Origin: an uncultured bacterium | GTDB taxonomy: Bacteria > Krumholzibacteriota > Krumholzibacteriia > LZORAL124-64-63 | Direction: 5' to 3' | DNA: 64,000 nt | Assembly (NCBI GenBank): GCA_903859215.1 | Contig: CAIOLW010000036.1 | Coordinates: forward strand, 94,987-158,986 | Part shown: piece after piece, positions 8,705 to 16,352 of the stretch | How the letters are laid out: every line of letters begins with the position of its first letter | Numbering within the stretch: the first letter of the stretch is position 1 | Notes under the pieces: generated by a model | The model's input: only the letters and a program-made list of their open reading frames with translations | Database searches by the model: none | Told to the model about the DNA's origin: nothing | Position numbers and translations under genes: made by a program

Positions 8705-9794
8705 GGTCTTCCTGTGGCGCCTGCCGTCGCAAGGCGGCGCGGACCTTGCGCCGGCCGACCCGCGTCCCGGCTTGCGGCGCCTGCTCCAGGCCACCGGTCC
8801 GCATCCGCGCGGCGCGGGCGGCGGGCCGTGGGTGGTCAAGGTGCACGTGGGGCCGCCCGGCCGCCCGGCGGGCATTGCCCCGGCCTGGGCGCTGGAGGCT
8901 GCCACGTCGCTCGTGGGCGCGCGCGGCGGCGCTGTGACCACCGACACGCTTTCGGTCAGCACGCGCGGGCTCGAGACCACCCAGGCCCTCGAGGCCACGG
9001 CCCGGGCCAAGGGTTTCGGCGCCCTGCCGGACCTGCCGTTCGTCGTTGCGGACGACCCGGGCGGGCCGCCCGCGCTGCCGGTCCCGGGCCAGCCCGGCCG
9101 GCGCCTGGCCGGCCACGCGCTGGCCGGTATCCTGCGCGGGGCGGGGGGGCTGTGCGTGCTGAACCCGGTGCGGGCGCACCCGCACCTGGGCGCTGTCGGT
9201 GCGGTGGCGACGCTGGGCCTGGACCTGGCCGACCGGCTGGCGAAGCTGTCCCTGCACCAGGGGATCCGCCCGCAGGTGGACACACCCCTGTGCGCGGGCT
9301 GCGGCAGCTGCCTGGACGTGTGCCTGTACGACGCGATCGTGATCCGGGCCGGCCGTGCCACCATCGACCACAACCTGTGCACGGGCTGCGGGGAGTGCAT
9401 GGGGGTGTGTTTCATGGCGGGGATCGCTCCCGAGGAAGCCGGCGGCCTGCAGGCGTTCCAGGAGGCGGTCGCTGAGGCCGCTGCCGGTTCCGCGCCCGCC
9501 TTGCCTGTCGGCGCTGCGGGCCAATCTGGCGCCATCTATGTGAATTTCCTTGTTCAATTGAGCGGGCCGGTCACCGCCTCGAAGACCCGCCGGCGTCTGC
9601 CGATCGCCGGCATCGGTTTGGTCGCCTCGCGGGACCCCGTGGCCCTCGACGCCGCGACATTCGAACTGCTGGGAAACCGCCTGTCGGCGCCCCTGGCGGA
9701 GTGGACGGGGTACGCGCAGGATCCGGGGCCCCTTCTGGCCCGGGCCGAGGCCCTGGGATTGGGGTCCCGGGCCCATCGATTACGGGAAGTCTGA
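8694..9794 (+). CDS. DUF362 domain protein with two [4Fe-4S] ferredoxin motifs
   Basis: This 366-residue protein combines a DUF362 domain, split around the middle, with a bacterial ferredoxin segment. Two cluster motifs are visible: CAGCGSCLDVC (about residues 199-209) and CTGCGECMGVC (about 229-239). The DUF362 part shows WVVKVHVGPPG near residue 45, a VVADDP-type segment and the late ASRDPVALDAATFELL. Proteins of this layout are common in anaerobes and are thought to be electron carriers or iron-sulfur enzymes of unknown reaction. It overlaps the deacetylase gene by 11 bases. With the pyruvate:ferredoxin oxidoreductase at 58945-61990 it fits a ferredoxin-rich metabolism, but no link to that enzyme is shown. 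Confidence 0.8.
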   Translation: MAAEVFLWRLPSQGGADLAPADPRPGLRRLLQATGPHPRGAGGGPWVVKVHVGPPGRPAGIAPAWALEAATSLVGARGGAVTTDTLSVSTRGLETTQALEATARAKGFGALPDLPFVVADDPGGPPALPVPGQPGRRLAGHALAGILRGAGGLCVLNPVRAHPHLGAVGAVATLGLDLADRLAKLSLHQGIRPQVDTPLCAGCGSCLDVCLYDAIVIRAGRATIDHNLCTGCGECMGVCFMAGIAPEEAGGLQAFQEAVAEAAAGSAPALPVGAAGQSGAIYVNFLVQLSGPVTASKTRRRLPIAGIGLVASRDPVALDAATFELLGNRLSAPLAEWTGYAQDPGPLLARAEALGLGSRAHRLREV

Positions 9795-9810
9795 GCCAGA
9801 CCTGAATTTC

Positions 9811-9839
9811 TGGATTACGCCCGGCCGTTGTGCTATCAT
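9811..9839 (+). promoter_or_regulatory. Candidate extended -10 promoter for secDF
   Basis: TGGATT (9811-9816), a 17-base spacer and TATCAT (9834-9839) preceded by TG-C (extended -10) lie 17 bases after the DUF362 stop. This would start a transcript near 9846 with a 5' leader of about 175 bases before secD, containing the hairpin and leader ORF listed below. Confidence 0.45.
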
Positions 9840-9909
9840 GTTCACCGCCATTTAAGGCGCGAGGCCGGGTTCCGCGACCCCACCGGGAGCGCGGGCGACA
9901 CGCCGGCAG

Positions 9910-9947
9910 GCATGCCGATGCGTGCGATCAACGGCGTGCTTTTTTTT
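9910..9947 (+). terminator. Terminator-like hairpin in the secD leader (possible attenuator)
   Basis: GCATGCCG (9910-9917) pairs with CGGCGTGC (9932-9939) with one G-U wobble, and eight T residues follow at 9940-9947. This is the architecture of an intrinsic terminator. It lies between the candidate promoter and secD and within a short ORF, so it could end the DUF362 transcript, attenuate secDF, or both. Confidence 0.5.
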
Positions 9948-10001
9948 GTCGTGCTTCTCTTTGTTCTTGCTTCTCTTTGTCGTGACCACGGTTGGGCTTG
10001 A
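9912..10001 (+). CDS. Candidate hydrophobic leader peptide upstream of secD
   Basis: A 29-codon frame, ATG 9912 to TGA 10001, encodes MPMRAINGVLFFVVLLFVLA followed by SLCRDHGWA: two basic-side residues, a 12-residue hydrophobic core and a polar tail, like a short signal or membrane peptide. The second ATG (9918) has GGCAGG 7 bases upstream. It ends 18 bases before secD. Upstream peptides of export genes in other bacteria (SecM before secA, VemP before secDF in Vibrio) sense secretion by translation arrest; I see no conserved arrest sequence here. Its codons are unusually T-rich because it spans the T-tract of the terminator-like hairpin, so it may be fortuitous. A degraded YajC remnant is another possibility. 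Confidence 0.3.
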   Translation: MPMRAINGVLFFVVLLFVLASLCRDHGWA

Positions 10002-10019
10002 TGTCCGGGGAGTGCCAAG

Positions 10020-11624
10020 ATGAACCGTTCCCTGCAGATGAAAGCAGGGCTGTGTGCCGTCATTATCCTTCTGGCGACTTACGGCATGCTGCCGACTTTC
10101 AAGGCCCTTTCGATCTCGCACGCCGAGCGGGAGGCCGCCAAGGCCAACCCGACGCGCCTGGCGCAGATCGAGGAGATCGATTCCAAGGCCATCCGCCGCG
10201 GACTCGACCTCAAGGGCGGTATGTACCTGGTCCTTGAAGTGGACCAGGCCGGCATGGATCCGAACCAGGCCGCCGATTCGCTGAAGCGGGTGAAGGAGAT
10301 CCTTTACAACCGCATCGACAAATTCGGCGTCTCGGAGCCCGAGATCACCACCTTCGGTACGAACCGCATCGTGGTGAAGCTGCCCGGCCTGCAGGACCCC
10401 GAGCGCGCCAAGGCGCTTCTGGGCAAGACCGCCAAGCTGGAGTTCCGCCTGGTGCGGCAGCCCGAGGAACTGACCGACGCGCTGGCGCGCCTCGACCAGG
10501 CGTTCCTGGGCGACAAGCCCGCGCCCGTCGCTGCGGACACTTCGCTTGCGGCTACCGATCCCACCGAGTTGGCCCAGCGCCCGTTCTCGGGCCTGCTCGT
10601 CACGCAGCCGGGCATTTCCAGCACGCCCATGTTCGTGCCGGAAGAGGACGTCGAGCGCATCGCCGCCATGCTGGAGGACCCCCGCGCGCTGTCCCGCCTG
10701 CGCGGCGTCGAGTTCCAGCTCGGCATGGAGCCGGTGACGTCCGGCGCGCGCAAGCTGCGCCCGCTCTACCTGGTGGACGGCAAGGCTTCCGTCGCGGGTG
10801 ACCAGCTCACCGACGCCCAGGCCGGGGCCGACCACGAACACCCCGGTATGTGGATGGTCAACTTCAGCCTGAACAATCGCGGCGCACGCGAATTCGCGCG
10901 CCTGACGGGCGAGAACATCGGCCGCAGCCTGGCGATCTCGCTGGACGGACGCATCTCGTCGGCCCCGACCATCCAGTCCCGCATCGCGGGCAGCGGGCAA
11001 ATCTCGGGTCGCTTCAGCAACGCCGAGGCGACTGACCTGGCCCTGCTGCTGCGCGCCGGCGCCCTGCCCACGGACATCTCGATCGCCGAAGAGCGCACGG
11101 TCGGCCCGAGCCTCGGCTCGGACTCGATCCGCATGGGCGTCAACGCGTCGCTCGTCGGCTCGCTGCTGGTCGTCCTGTTCATGGTCGTCTACTACCGCGT
11201 CAGCGGCCTGATCGCCGTCGCCGCGCTGACGGCCAATATCCTGATCCTGCTGGCGGTGCTGGCCCAGTTCAACCTGGTGCTGACGCTGCCGGGCCTGGCC
11301 GGCGTGGCCTTGACGGTCGGCATGGCGGTGGACGCCAACGTGCTGATCAACGAGCGCATCCGCGAGGAGCTGCGGAAGGACAAGTCGGTGCGTGCCGCGG
11401 TGCAGGCCGGCTACCACAACGCCCAGCGGACGATCATCGACTCGAACCTGACAACGCTGATCTCGGGCATCGTGCTGCTGTGGTTCGGCACCGGTCCGAT
11501 CAAGGGCTTCGCGGTCACGATGTCCATCGGCATCCTGACGAGCATGTTCACCGCGCTGGTCATGACGCAGGTCATCACCGAAATCATGCTTCTGAACCCG
11601 AAGAAGCAGTCGCTCAGCATCTGA
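10020..11624 (+). CDS. secD: Protein translocase subunit SecD
   Basis: SecD (534 residues) forms with SecF an RND-like membrane complex that uses the proton motive force to complete export through SecYEG. It has one N-terminal membrane segment (ALCAVIILLATYGMLP-like, residues 9-24), a large periplasmic part opening with RRGLDLKGGMYLVLEV (about residues 60-75), a second periplasmic block ending ISLDGRISSAPTIQSRI, then the conserved LRAGALPTDI...VGPSLGSDSI region and five further membrane segments (about 385-525) with GMAVDANVLI.ER. The periplasmic insert is standard in size. YajC, often found before secD, is not recognisable here. secF follows after about 75 bases. Confidence 0.95.
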   Translation: MNRSLQMKAGLCAVIILLATYGMLPTFKALSISHAEREAAKANPTRLAQIEEIDSKAIRRGLDLKGGMYLVLEVDQAGMDPNQAADSLKRVKEILYNRIDKFGVSEPEITTFGTNRIVVKLPGLQDPERAKALLGKTAKLEFRLVRQPEELTDALARLDQAFLGDKPAPVAADTSLAATDPTELAQRPFSGLLVTQPGISSTPMFVPEEDVERIAAMLEDPRALSRLRGVEFQLGMEPVTSGARKLRPLYLVDGKASVAGDQLTDAQAGADHEHPGMWMVNFSLNNRGAREFARLTGENIGRSLAISLDGRISSAPTIQSRIAGSGQISGRFSNAEATDLALLLRAGALPTDISIAEERTVGPSLGSDSIRMGVNASLVGSLLVVLFMVVYYRVSGLIAVAALTANILILLAVLAQFNLVLTLPGLAGVALTVGMAVDANVLINERIREELRKDKSVRAAVQAGYHNAQRTIIDSNLTTLISGIVLLWFGTGPIKGFAVTMSIGILTSMFTALVMTQVITEIMLLNPKKQSLSI

Positions 11625-11698
11625 CCAACGCGCAGTGCGGCCGGGCGCCCTGGCGGGCGCCGCCGCCGCCGGGCCGGAACCCGGGAAAGGCCAACAGC

Positions 11699-12634
11699 AT
11701 GATGGAATTCTTCACGAAGACAAACTTCAAGTTCACCGGAGCAATGAAGTTCAACTTCACGCTATCGGGGATCGCCTTTGTCGCGAGCATTGTCCTGCTC
11801 ATCGCGCACGGCGGGCCGCGCTACAGCATCGACTTCACCGGCGGTTCCGTGCTGCAGGTGAAGTTTGCGCCGTCGCCGGGTATCAGCCAGGTGCGCGGCG
11901 TGCTCGAGAAGGGCGGCGAGGCGGGCGTCCAGGTGACGGAATTCGGCGCTTCCGACGAGTTCCTCGTCACCCTGCCGGCCAGGAAGGGCGCCGAGAGCAC
12001 CGACGCCACGCGCGTGGCGAAGGTGGCGCTGGATCAGTTGCACCAGGCCTTCCCGAACTCGCAGATCGATGTGCGGCGCACCGAGTCGGTGGGCCCCAAG
12101 GTCGGTGGCGAATTGCGTACCGCCGCCGTCAATTCGGTCATCGTCGGCGTGTTCCTGATCGCCGTCTATGTCTGGTTCCGGTTCGTCTTCCGGTACGGCA
12201 TCGCCGCCATCATCGCGCTGTTGCACGACGTGATGCTGACGCTGGGTATCTTCTCGCTGCTGAACCTCGAGGTCAGCCTGCAGATCGTTGCCGCGCTGTT
12301 GACCATCGTCGGTTACTCGATCAACGATACGATCGTGGTCTTCGACCGCATCCGCGAGAACATGGGGCTGCGCCGCAAGGAGAGCTACCGTGAGGTGATC
12401 AACCGGTCGATCAACGAGACGCTCAGCCGCACGATCCTGACCTCGCTGACCACCTTCACGGTGGCGGTGGTGCTGTGGGCCATGGGCGGTCCGGTGATCC
12501 GGGACTTTGCGTTTGCGATGAGCTTCGGCGTGTTCGTTGGTACGTACAGTTCGATCTTTATTGCCAGTCCGTTGTTGGTGTGGTGGTCGGACAAGCAGAT
12601 CAACGACAAGAAGCGCGCCTCCCCGGCGATGTAG
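11699..12634 (+). CDS. secF: Protein translocase subunit SecF
   Basis: SecF (311 residues) partners SecD. Diagnostic sequence includes the first membrane segment followed by YSIDFTGGS (about residues 42-50), the post-periplasmic block RRTESVGPKVGGELR, and the membrane core with LHDVMLTLG and SINDTIVVFDRIREN. GG...SRTILTSLTT is also typical. Two adjacent ATG codons (11699 and 11702) are possible starts; GGGAAAGG is upstream. An earlier in-frame extension would read through the SecD C-terminus and is not used. Two bases after its stop codon the terminal repeat of an insertion sequence begins, so its native downstream region has been displaced. Confidence 0.95.
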   Translation: MMEFFTKTNFKFTGAMKFNFTLSGIAFVASIVLLIAHGGPRYSIDFTGGSVLQVKFAPSPGISQVRGVLEKGGEAGVQVTEFGASDEFLVTLPARKGAESTDATRVAKVALDQLHQAFPNSQIDVRRTESVGPKVGGELRTAAVNSVIVGVFLIAVYVWFRFVFRYGIAAIIALLHDVMLTLGIFSLLNLEVSLQIVAALLTIVGYSINDTIVVFDRIRENMGLRRKESYREVINRSINETLSRTILTSLTTFTVAVVLWAMGGPVIRDFAFAMSFGVFVGTYSSIFIASPLLVWWSDKQINDKKRASPAM

Positions 12635-12636
12635 TG

Positions 12637-12663
12637 GTTGTGCCGCCGAGATTGTGTCTGGCC
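12637..12663 (+). repeat. Left terminal inverted repeat of the insertion sequence
   Basis: This starts GTTGTGCCGCCGAGATTG and matches the reverse complement of 13823-13849 at 24 of 27 positions; mismatches are at the 14th, 16th and 21st bases. Confidence 0.85.
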
Positions 12664-12692
12664 GCGCCGTTGATCGGCGCGGCCTTTTCTTT
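12660..12692 (+). terminator. Perfect 10-bp hairpin with T-tract downstream of secF
   Basis: GGCCGCGCCG (12660-12669), loop TTGAT, CGGCGCGGCC (12675-12684), then TTTTCTTTC. It reads as an intrinsic terminator for transcripts coming from secF. It overlaps the inner edge of the insertion-sequence repeat, so it probably belongs to the element and insulates the transposase from read-in, while also ending the secDF message. Confidence 0.75.
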
Positions 12693-12700
12693 CTGCCGGA

Positions 12701-13801
12701 TCACACGGCGAATTTCAGTTCATGCCGCCTCTGCAACGCCAGTACTCGGGTGTCGATTGTTTTCCTGTAGTATTCGCCCCATCGCTGCGGCAGGTCGATC
12801 CGGCTGACGAACAGGCGTCGGCTGAGCACCTCATCAACTTCCAGTCGGTGGTCCAGCATCCCTCGTTCCTGCGCCGGCGTGGGGCTCCACCGCACCTTTT
12901 CACGTCGTCCCTTCATGTAGTTGCGCCACACCAGGAACACCGCCAGCCGTTCCGCGCTTGCCTGCCGACGCTTCGACCAGGCGATCGTCTCCCGTTTGTG
13001 GTTCGCGCTGCTGTGTCGCAACAGGAGATCGGCGAGATTCACCGGGAACAACGGGTTCCGGCCATCACGGCGTTCCCGGCTCGACGTCACGATGTGCGTC
13101 ACCTGGCAGTCCAGTGTCGCGATCGCCCGGGGGTACGTCCGGTGGTCGTCGCTCAGCACGGTCAGGCGCGGTTGGCTCCCTGCCACGACCTGCAGCAGGT
13201 GGGTGACGTCCTTGAGCACCGCTTGGGGGTCCGGTCGCCCGTGCTGCGCTTCGAGGCGCTCCCGCTTGAGCTTCTGGGCGGGAGTCATGGAGCCGGAACG
13301 GCGAACTTCACTGTCGGTGAAATAGACGATGAAGTCGGACCCGGGTTCGATCGCCAAATGGTGGTGGAAGGGCCAGTACTGGGAGTGCTCGAAGGTGACG
13401 AAGCCGTCGATCGCCACGGTTGATACCGGAGGGGCTTTGCGCATCAGTTGAGTGTGCAACAGCAGGCAGTGGCGCCCAAGGCGTCCGAGCTGACGATCGA
13501 CGGTCGATGGCGCCACGCGCAGGTCGCGCGCAATCTGCCGGTTGGCCATTCCGCCGGTGGTCTTGGTCATCAGCAGGGGTAAGACGTCCGGCCGCTTCAG
13601 CCAATAGGTCGCGCTGAAGGTCTGGGAGCTGAAAGAGCGCCGGCAGTGCTTGCAGATCCACCTGGGGATACGGTGTGGGGCCAGGCGTCGCCCGTAGTAG
13701 CCAATGCGTTTGTAGCGGGAAACGGAATCGAACTGCTTGTGATACATGCAGTTCGGGTTGGGGCAGTGCGGCGGGATGTAGTGTGCGGTGTTGTTGTCCA
13801 T
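12701..13801 (-). CDS. Zinc-ribbon DDE-type transposase
   Basis: This is a 366-residue transposase and the only gene of the element. Its N-terminus is a zinc ribbon (CPNPNC, residues 13-18; CKHC, 50-53, then RRSFSSQTF). A helix-turn-helix follows (GGMANRQIARDLRVAPSTVD, about 83-102). The catalytic core shows AIDGF (Asp132) and VLSDDH (Asp218/219), with Glu271 or Glu284 as candidates for the third acidic residue. N-terminal zinc ribbon plus HTH plus DDE recalls the IS1/IS1595/ISL3 group, but I cannot place it in a named family. The ATG is preceded by a hairpin at the right end of the element. The gene appears intact, with no stop or frameshift. Confidence 0.75.
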   Translation of the reverse strand: MDNNTAHYIPPHCPNPNCMYHKQFDSVSRYKRIGYYGRRLAPHRIPRWICKHCRRSFSSQTFSATYWLKRPDVLPLLMTKTTGGMANRQIARDLRVAPSTVDRQLGRLGRHCLLLHTQLMRKAPPVSTVAIDGFVTFEHSQYWPFHHHLAIEPGSDFIVYFTDSEVRRSGSMTPAQKLKRERLEAQHGRPDPQAVLKDVTHLLQVVAGSQPRLTVLSDDHRTYPRAIATLDCQVTHIVTSSRERRDGRNPLFPVNLADLLLRHSSANHKRETIAWSKRRQASAERLAVFLVWRNYMKGRREKVRWSPTPAQERGMLDHRLEVDEVLSRRLFVSRIDLPQRWGEYYRKTIDTRVLALQRRHELKFAV

Positions 13802-13822
13802 CCCTGATAGGGGCAGCTATCG

Positions 13823-13849
13823 GGCCAGGCACATTTTCGGCGGCACAAC
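13823..13849 (-). repeat. Right terminal inverted repeat of the insertion sequence
   Basis: Reverse complement begins GTTGTGCCGCCGAAAATG and pairs with 12637-12663 at 24 of 27 positions. Confidence 0.85.
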
Positions 13850-13855
13850 ATAGGG

Positions 13856-14998
13856 CTAGCGGATCATCGGGAAGGGCGATTCGCCCGTTGCCCCATGGCA
13901 ACTCAAACACGCCCTCCCCTCGTCATGCCCCTCATCATGGCACTTCTTGCACAACTGCCCCTGCCCGTTCCCCGGATAAGGGCTCGGCAACGGGTACGAC
14001 CCCGACGCCACGCCGTCATCCACCAGTCGCACCAGCCGGAAATCCCAGCGACCCGCCGCCGGCGCCGACGAGGCGTGCGCGCGGTGGCAGGTCAGGCACA
14101 TGATGCGGTCGGTCGCCACCGGCCCGTCCGTCCCGGTGGTGGATGTCGCCGGGCCCTCGAAGGGCACCTGGGGGATGTATGCGGTCGCCGTCATCCCGCC
14201 CCTGGGATTCGCGTCGCCTTCGTAGCGGTTGTACCGGTTGCGGACGTCGTCCTCGAGGTTGTCGTCGACCGGATGCCGGAAAGCCGAGCCGCTGCCCTCG
14301 CTGTGGTATTGCCCGTGGCAGTTCGCGCACCACAGGGACATGCCGGCGTGGTAGGCCGTGTGCCGGTTCGGCGATTCGCCGGCGCCGGGGTTCGTGATAT
14401 CGAGCCCCTCGGCGACGGGCGCCGGGTAGACGAAGACGGCCAGGCCGCCCTGAACCGGCCCCGGGCCGTGCAGCATGCGGTAGCCGCCGCCGCCGTGGGG
14501 GTCGTGGCAACTGGTGCAGCCGAGGCTGGCCGATGGGAAGGTCCCGCCGGGGGCGCGATCCCAGCGGGAGTCCGCGCCGGTGCCGCGATCCGGCGAGTTG
14601 ATGCAGTGGCCCGCGGCGTCGCCCGCGATGGCGCTGCCGGCGCCGTCGTTGAGGTTGTCCTCGAGCAGCCACGTGAAGTTTCCGGCCCCGTATTCGGTCG
14701 GGGGCGCCATCGGCGTCGCGCCGAAGACGCCGTTGCCGCGGCCGTGGCAGGTCAGGCAGAGGTCGGTGGACGATTCGGCGGCCAGCAGCGGGCGCGAGCC
14801 GTCGAGGGCGATCTGGCCGGTCGCGGCATCGTGCATCAGGTGGCAGATGGCGCAGGAACCGACGCTGCCGCCGTGCACGACGGCGGCGGCGGGTGCGGGC
14901 ATCGCCGCCAGCCCGAAGAACGCCGTACCCGCTGCGGCAAGCACGGCGCGAACCCGGGGGCCGCGGCGGAAGTGATGGGCCATGTGGGACAGTGACAT
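13856..14998 (-). CDS. OmcS-like multiheme c-type cytochrome with a seventh heme motif
   Basis: This is a 380-residue secreted cytochrome with seven CxxCH motifs (CAICH, CLTCH, CTSCH, CANCH, CLTCH, CKKCH, CLSCH). The first six align in order and context with the six of OmcS, the Geobacter nanowire subunit, as I remember its sequence: VHGGSVG..C..CH..H at the mature N-terminus, APGGTFP...L.CTSCHDPHG, GMSLWCANCH, CLTCHRAHAS and a final C.KCH. The His three residues after the first heme motif (His56, mature position 16 if cleavage precedes Val41) corresponds to the OmcS residue that ligates a heme in the next subunit. The seventh motif lies in an added tail (EGRACLSCHGATGE). ATG 14998 is chosen; a TTG at 15016 would extend it by six residues. 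It lies just downstream of the hexaheme paralogue. Confidence 0.85.
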   Translation of the reverse strand: MSLSHMAHHFRRGPRVRAVLAAAGTAFFGLAAMPAPAAAVVHGGSVGSCAICHLMHDAATGQIALDGSRPLLAAESSTDLCLTCHGRGNGVFGATPMAPPTEYGAGNFTWLLEDNLNDGAGSAIAGDAAGHCINSPDRGTGADSRWDRAPGGTFPSASLGCTSCHDPHGGGGYRMLHGPGPVQGGLAVFVYPAPVAEGLDITNPGAGESPNRHTAYHAGMSLWCANCHGQYHSEGSGSAFRHPVDDNLEDDVRNRYNRYEGDANPRGGMTATAYIPQVPFEGPATSTTGTDGPVATDRIMCLTCHRAHASSAPAAGRWDFRLVRLVDDGVASGSYPLPSPYPGNGQGQLCKKCHDEGHDEGRACLSCHGATGESPFPMIR

Positions 14999-15079
14999 CG
15001 GTTCGGCCGTCTCCAACCAGGGTGGGTGTTGCCCGTTGATTCTAACACGGAGATCGAGCCCCGGCTACTTTCCAAAACG

Positions 15080-15118
15080 CCGATGGGCCCGGCGGGAATC
15101 TCCCGCCGGGCCCATCGG
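15080..15118 (-). terminator. Strong intrinsic terminator after the OmcS-like gene
   Basis: An 18-bp perfect stem (CCGATGGGCCCGGCGGGA, 15080-15097, with its complement 15101-15118) has a 3-base loop. On the minus strand it is followed by CGTTTTGG. It lies 30 bases past the stop of the hexaheme gene and so could cap abundant cytochrome mRNA, with partial read-through to the heptaheme paralogue. Confidence 0.85.
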
Positions 15119-15147
15119 TTCAGCCTTTGGTCAAGGCCCTACCTCGA

Positions 15148-16239
15148 CTACAGCTTGTCGAAGGCGTCCTTCGCATGGCACTTGTTGCACAGCGACTTCT
15201 GCTCAGCCACGAACGTGTAGCCGTAGTACTTCCGGTCCACGTCGGTCTGGATGAAGCCGGTGTCCGTCGCCAGCGGGTGCGACTCGGACATGATGCGGGC
15301 CGTCATGTCCCAGCGCGCGCTGTCCTGGAACGGCGAGGCATGGGCGCGGTGGCAGGTCAGGCACATGACTTCGTCGGTGCCCGTGGGGCCCTGCGTGTAG
15401 TTCGTCGAGTTGACGGTGGCCACGTCGACGGTGACGGCCTCGAAGGGCACCAGGCCCCAGTACGAGGTGGCAGCGTTGCCGCTGACCAGGTCGTCCGTGC
15501 TCACGTAGGCGTTGTAGGCGCCGGCGATCGACGAGCCCATCGCGCGGGTCGGGTGCACGAAGTTGGTCGTGTTGTCGTCATGGAAGTTGGCGTGGCAGTT
15601 CGCGCACCACTTGCTCATGCCGCTCTTGTACACGGTGTGGGCGACGTTGGACTCGATGCCCGTGCCCGACGTGGTCGTGCGGCTGTTGCCCTTGGCCAGG
15701 GGAGCCGGGTTGGCGAACGAGTAGCGGCCGCCGGCGTAGTAGGGGCCCATCTCGGTGCCGTACAGCAGGCGGAAGTTGTCGTTGCCGTGGGGGTCGTGGC
15801 AGCTGGTGCAGCCCATCTGGCCGCTGACGAACGTGCCGCCCGGCGCGCTGGCCAGCGTGGCGTCGGCAGCGAGGCCCTTGGTCGGCGCCACGATGTTGTG
15901 GCCGTGGCTGTCGCCCTTGCTCATGACCGTCGAGCCGCGGCTCACCCAGCTGAACGTGCGGCTGACCCAGTAGAAGTCGCCGCCGGCGCCGAAGCCGGTG
16001 CCGCTGGCAAACTGACCGTAGGCGGCGTGGCAGCGCAGGCAGGTGTCGCTGGCGGTGCCGGTGTTCAGCAGGAACTCGTTGCCACTGGGATGAGCGGCAT
16101 CCACGAGGGCGCCATTCTGGCTGTTGTGCATGGTGTGACAGCCGGCGCAGTAGGCAACGCCACCGTCATGGAATGCGAGCACCGAGCTGGCCGACAGGCC
16201 GAGCGCCAGCACCAGGGCGATCTTGATGAGAGTCTTCAC
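15148..16239 (-). CDS. OmcS-like hexaheme cytochrome, probable nanowire subunit
   Basis: This 363-residue protein has a clean signal peptide (MKTLIKIALVLALGLSASSV then LA) and six CxxCH motifs: CAGCH, CLRCH, CTSCH, CANCH, CLTCH, CNKCH. Its resemblance to Geobacter OmcS, recalled from memory, runs over the full length: FHDGGVA.C.GCHTMHNS at the mature start, GGDFYWVSRTFSW, GHNIVA, SAPGGT, CTSCHDPHG, GMSKWCANCH, a VPFE segment, CLTCHRAHASPF and the final LCNKCHAKD. OmcS polymerises into micrometre-long conductive filaments; His16 of one subunit ligates a heme of the next, and the equivalent His (residue 38 of the precursor) is present. GTG 16239 has GGAGG 8 bases upstream. It follows the beta-propeller gene and is capped by an 18-bp hairpin. 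Confidence 0.9.
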   Translation of the reverse strand: MKTLIKIALVLALGLSASSVLAFHDGGVAYCAGCHTMHNSQNGALVDAAHPSGNEFLLNTGTASDTCLRCHAAYGQFASGTGFGAGGDFYWVSRTFSWVSRGSTVMSKGDSHGHNIVAPTKGLAADATLASAPGGTFVSGQMGCTSCHDPHGNDNFRLLYGTEMGPYYAGGRYSFANPAPLAKGNSRTTTSGTGIESNVAHTVYKSGMSKWCANCHANFHDDNTTNFVHPTRAMGSSIAGAYNAYVSTDDLVSGNAATSYWGLVPFEAVTVDVATVNSTNYTQGPTGTDEVMCLTCHRAHASPFQDSARWDMTARIMSESHPLATDTGFIQTDVDRKYYGYTFVAEQKSLCNKCHAKDAFDKL

Positions 16240-16352
16240 GAGTGAGCCTCCAAGTGCAAGTTTCGTTTGTCCCGCCGTTGGCGCGGAACGCTTCTGTGAA
16301 CGTCTACCTCGAACCGAGGACCGGCGCCGGACATTCGGCAGCGCCGACCTTT

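Larger units (their letters stand above)
12637..13849 (-). mobile_element. Insertion sequence, about 1.2 kb, with 27-bp terminal inverted repeats
   Basis: The element is bounded by inverted repeats at 12637-12663 and 13823-13849 that match at 24 of 27 positions and begin GTTGTGCCGCCGA. It carries one gene, a zinc-ribbon transposase on the minus strand. Each end has a hairpin just inside or overlapping the terminal repeat: GGCCGCGCCG/CGGCGCGGCC at the left and CCTGATAG/CTATCGGG at the right, suited to blocking read-in transcription. No clear target duplication is seen; the flanks share only tagtg versus taggg, so the target site may have decayed or been rearranged. Insertion lies 2 bases after the secF stop and 6 bases from the 3' end of the cytochrome gene at 13856, and disrupts neither. 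Confidence 0.8.

Noticed and set aside
12660-12692. Native secF terminator
   Set aside because: It overlaps the inner part of the insertion-sequence terminal repeat, so it most likely came with the element, although it probably does end secF transcripts now.
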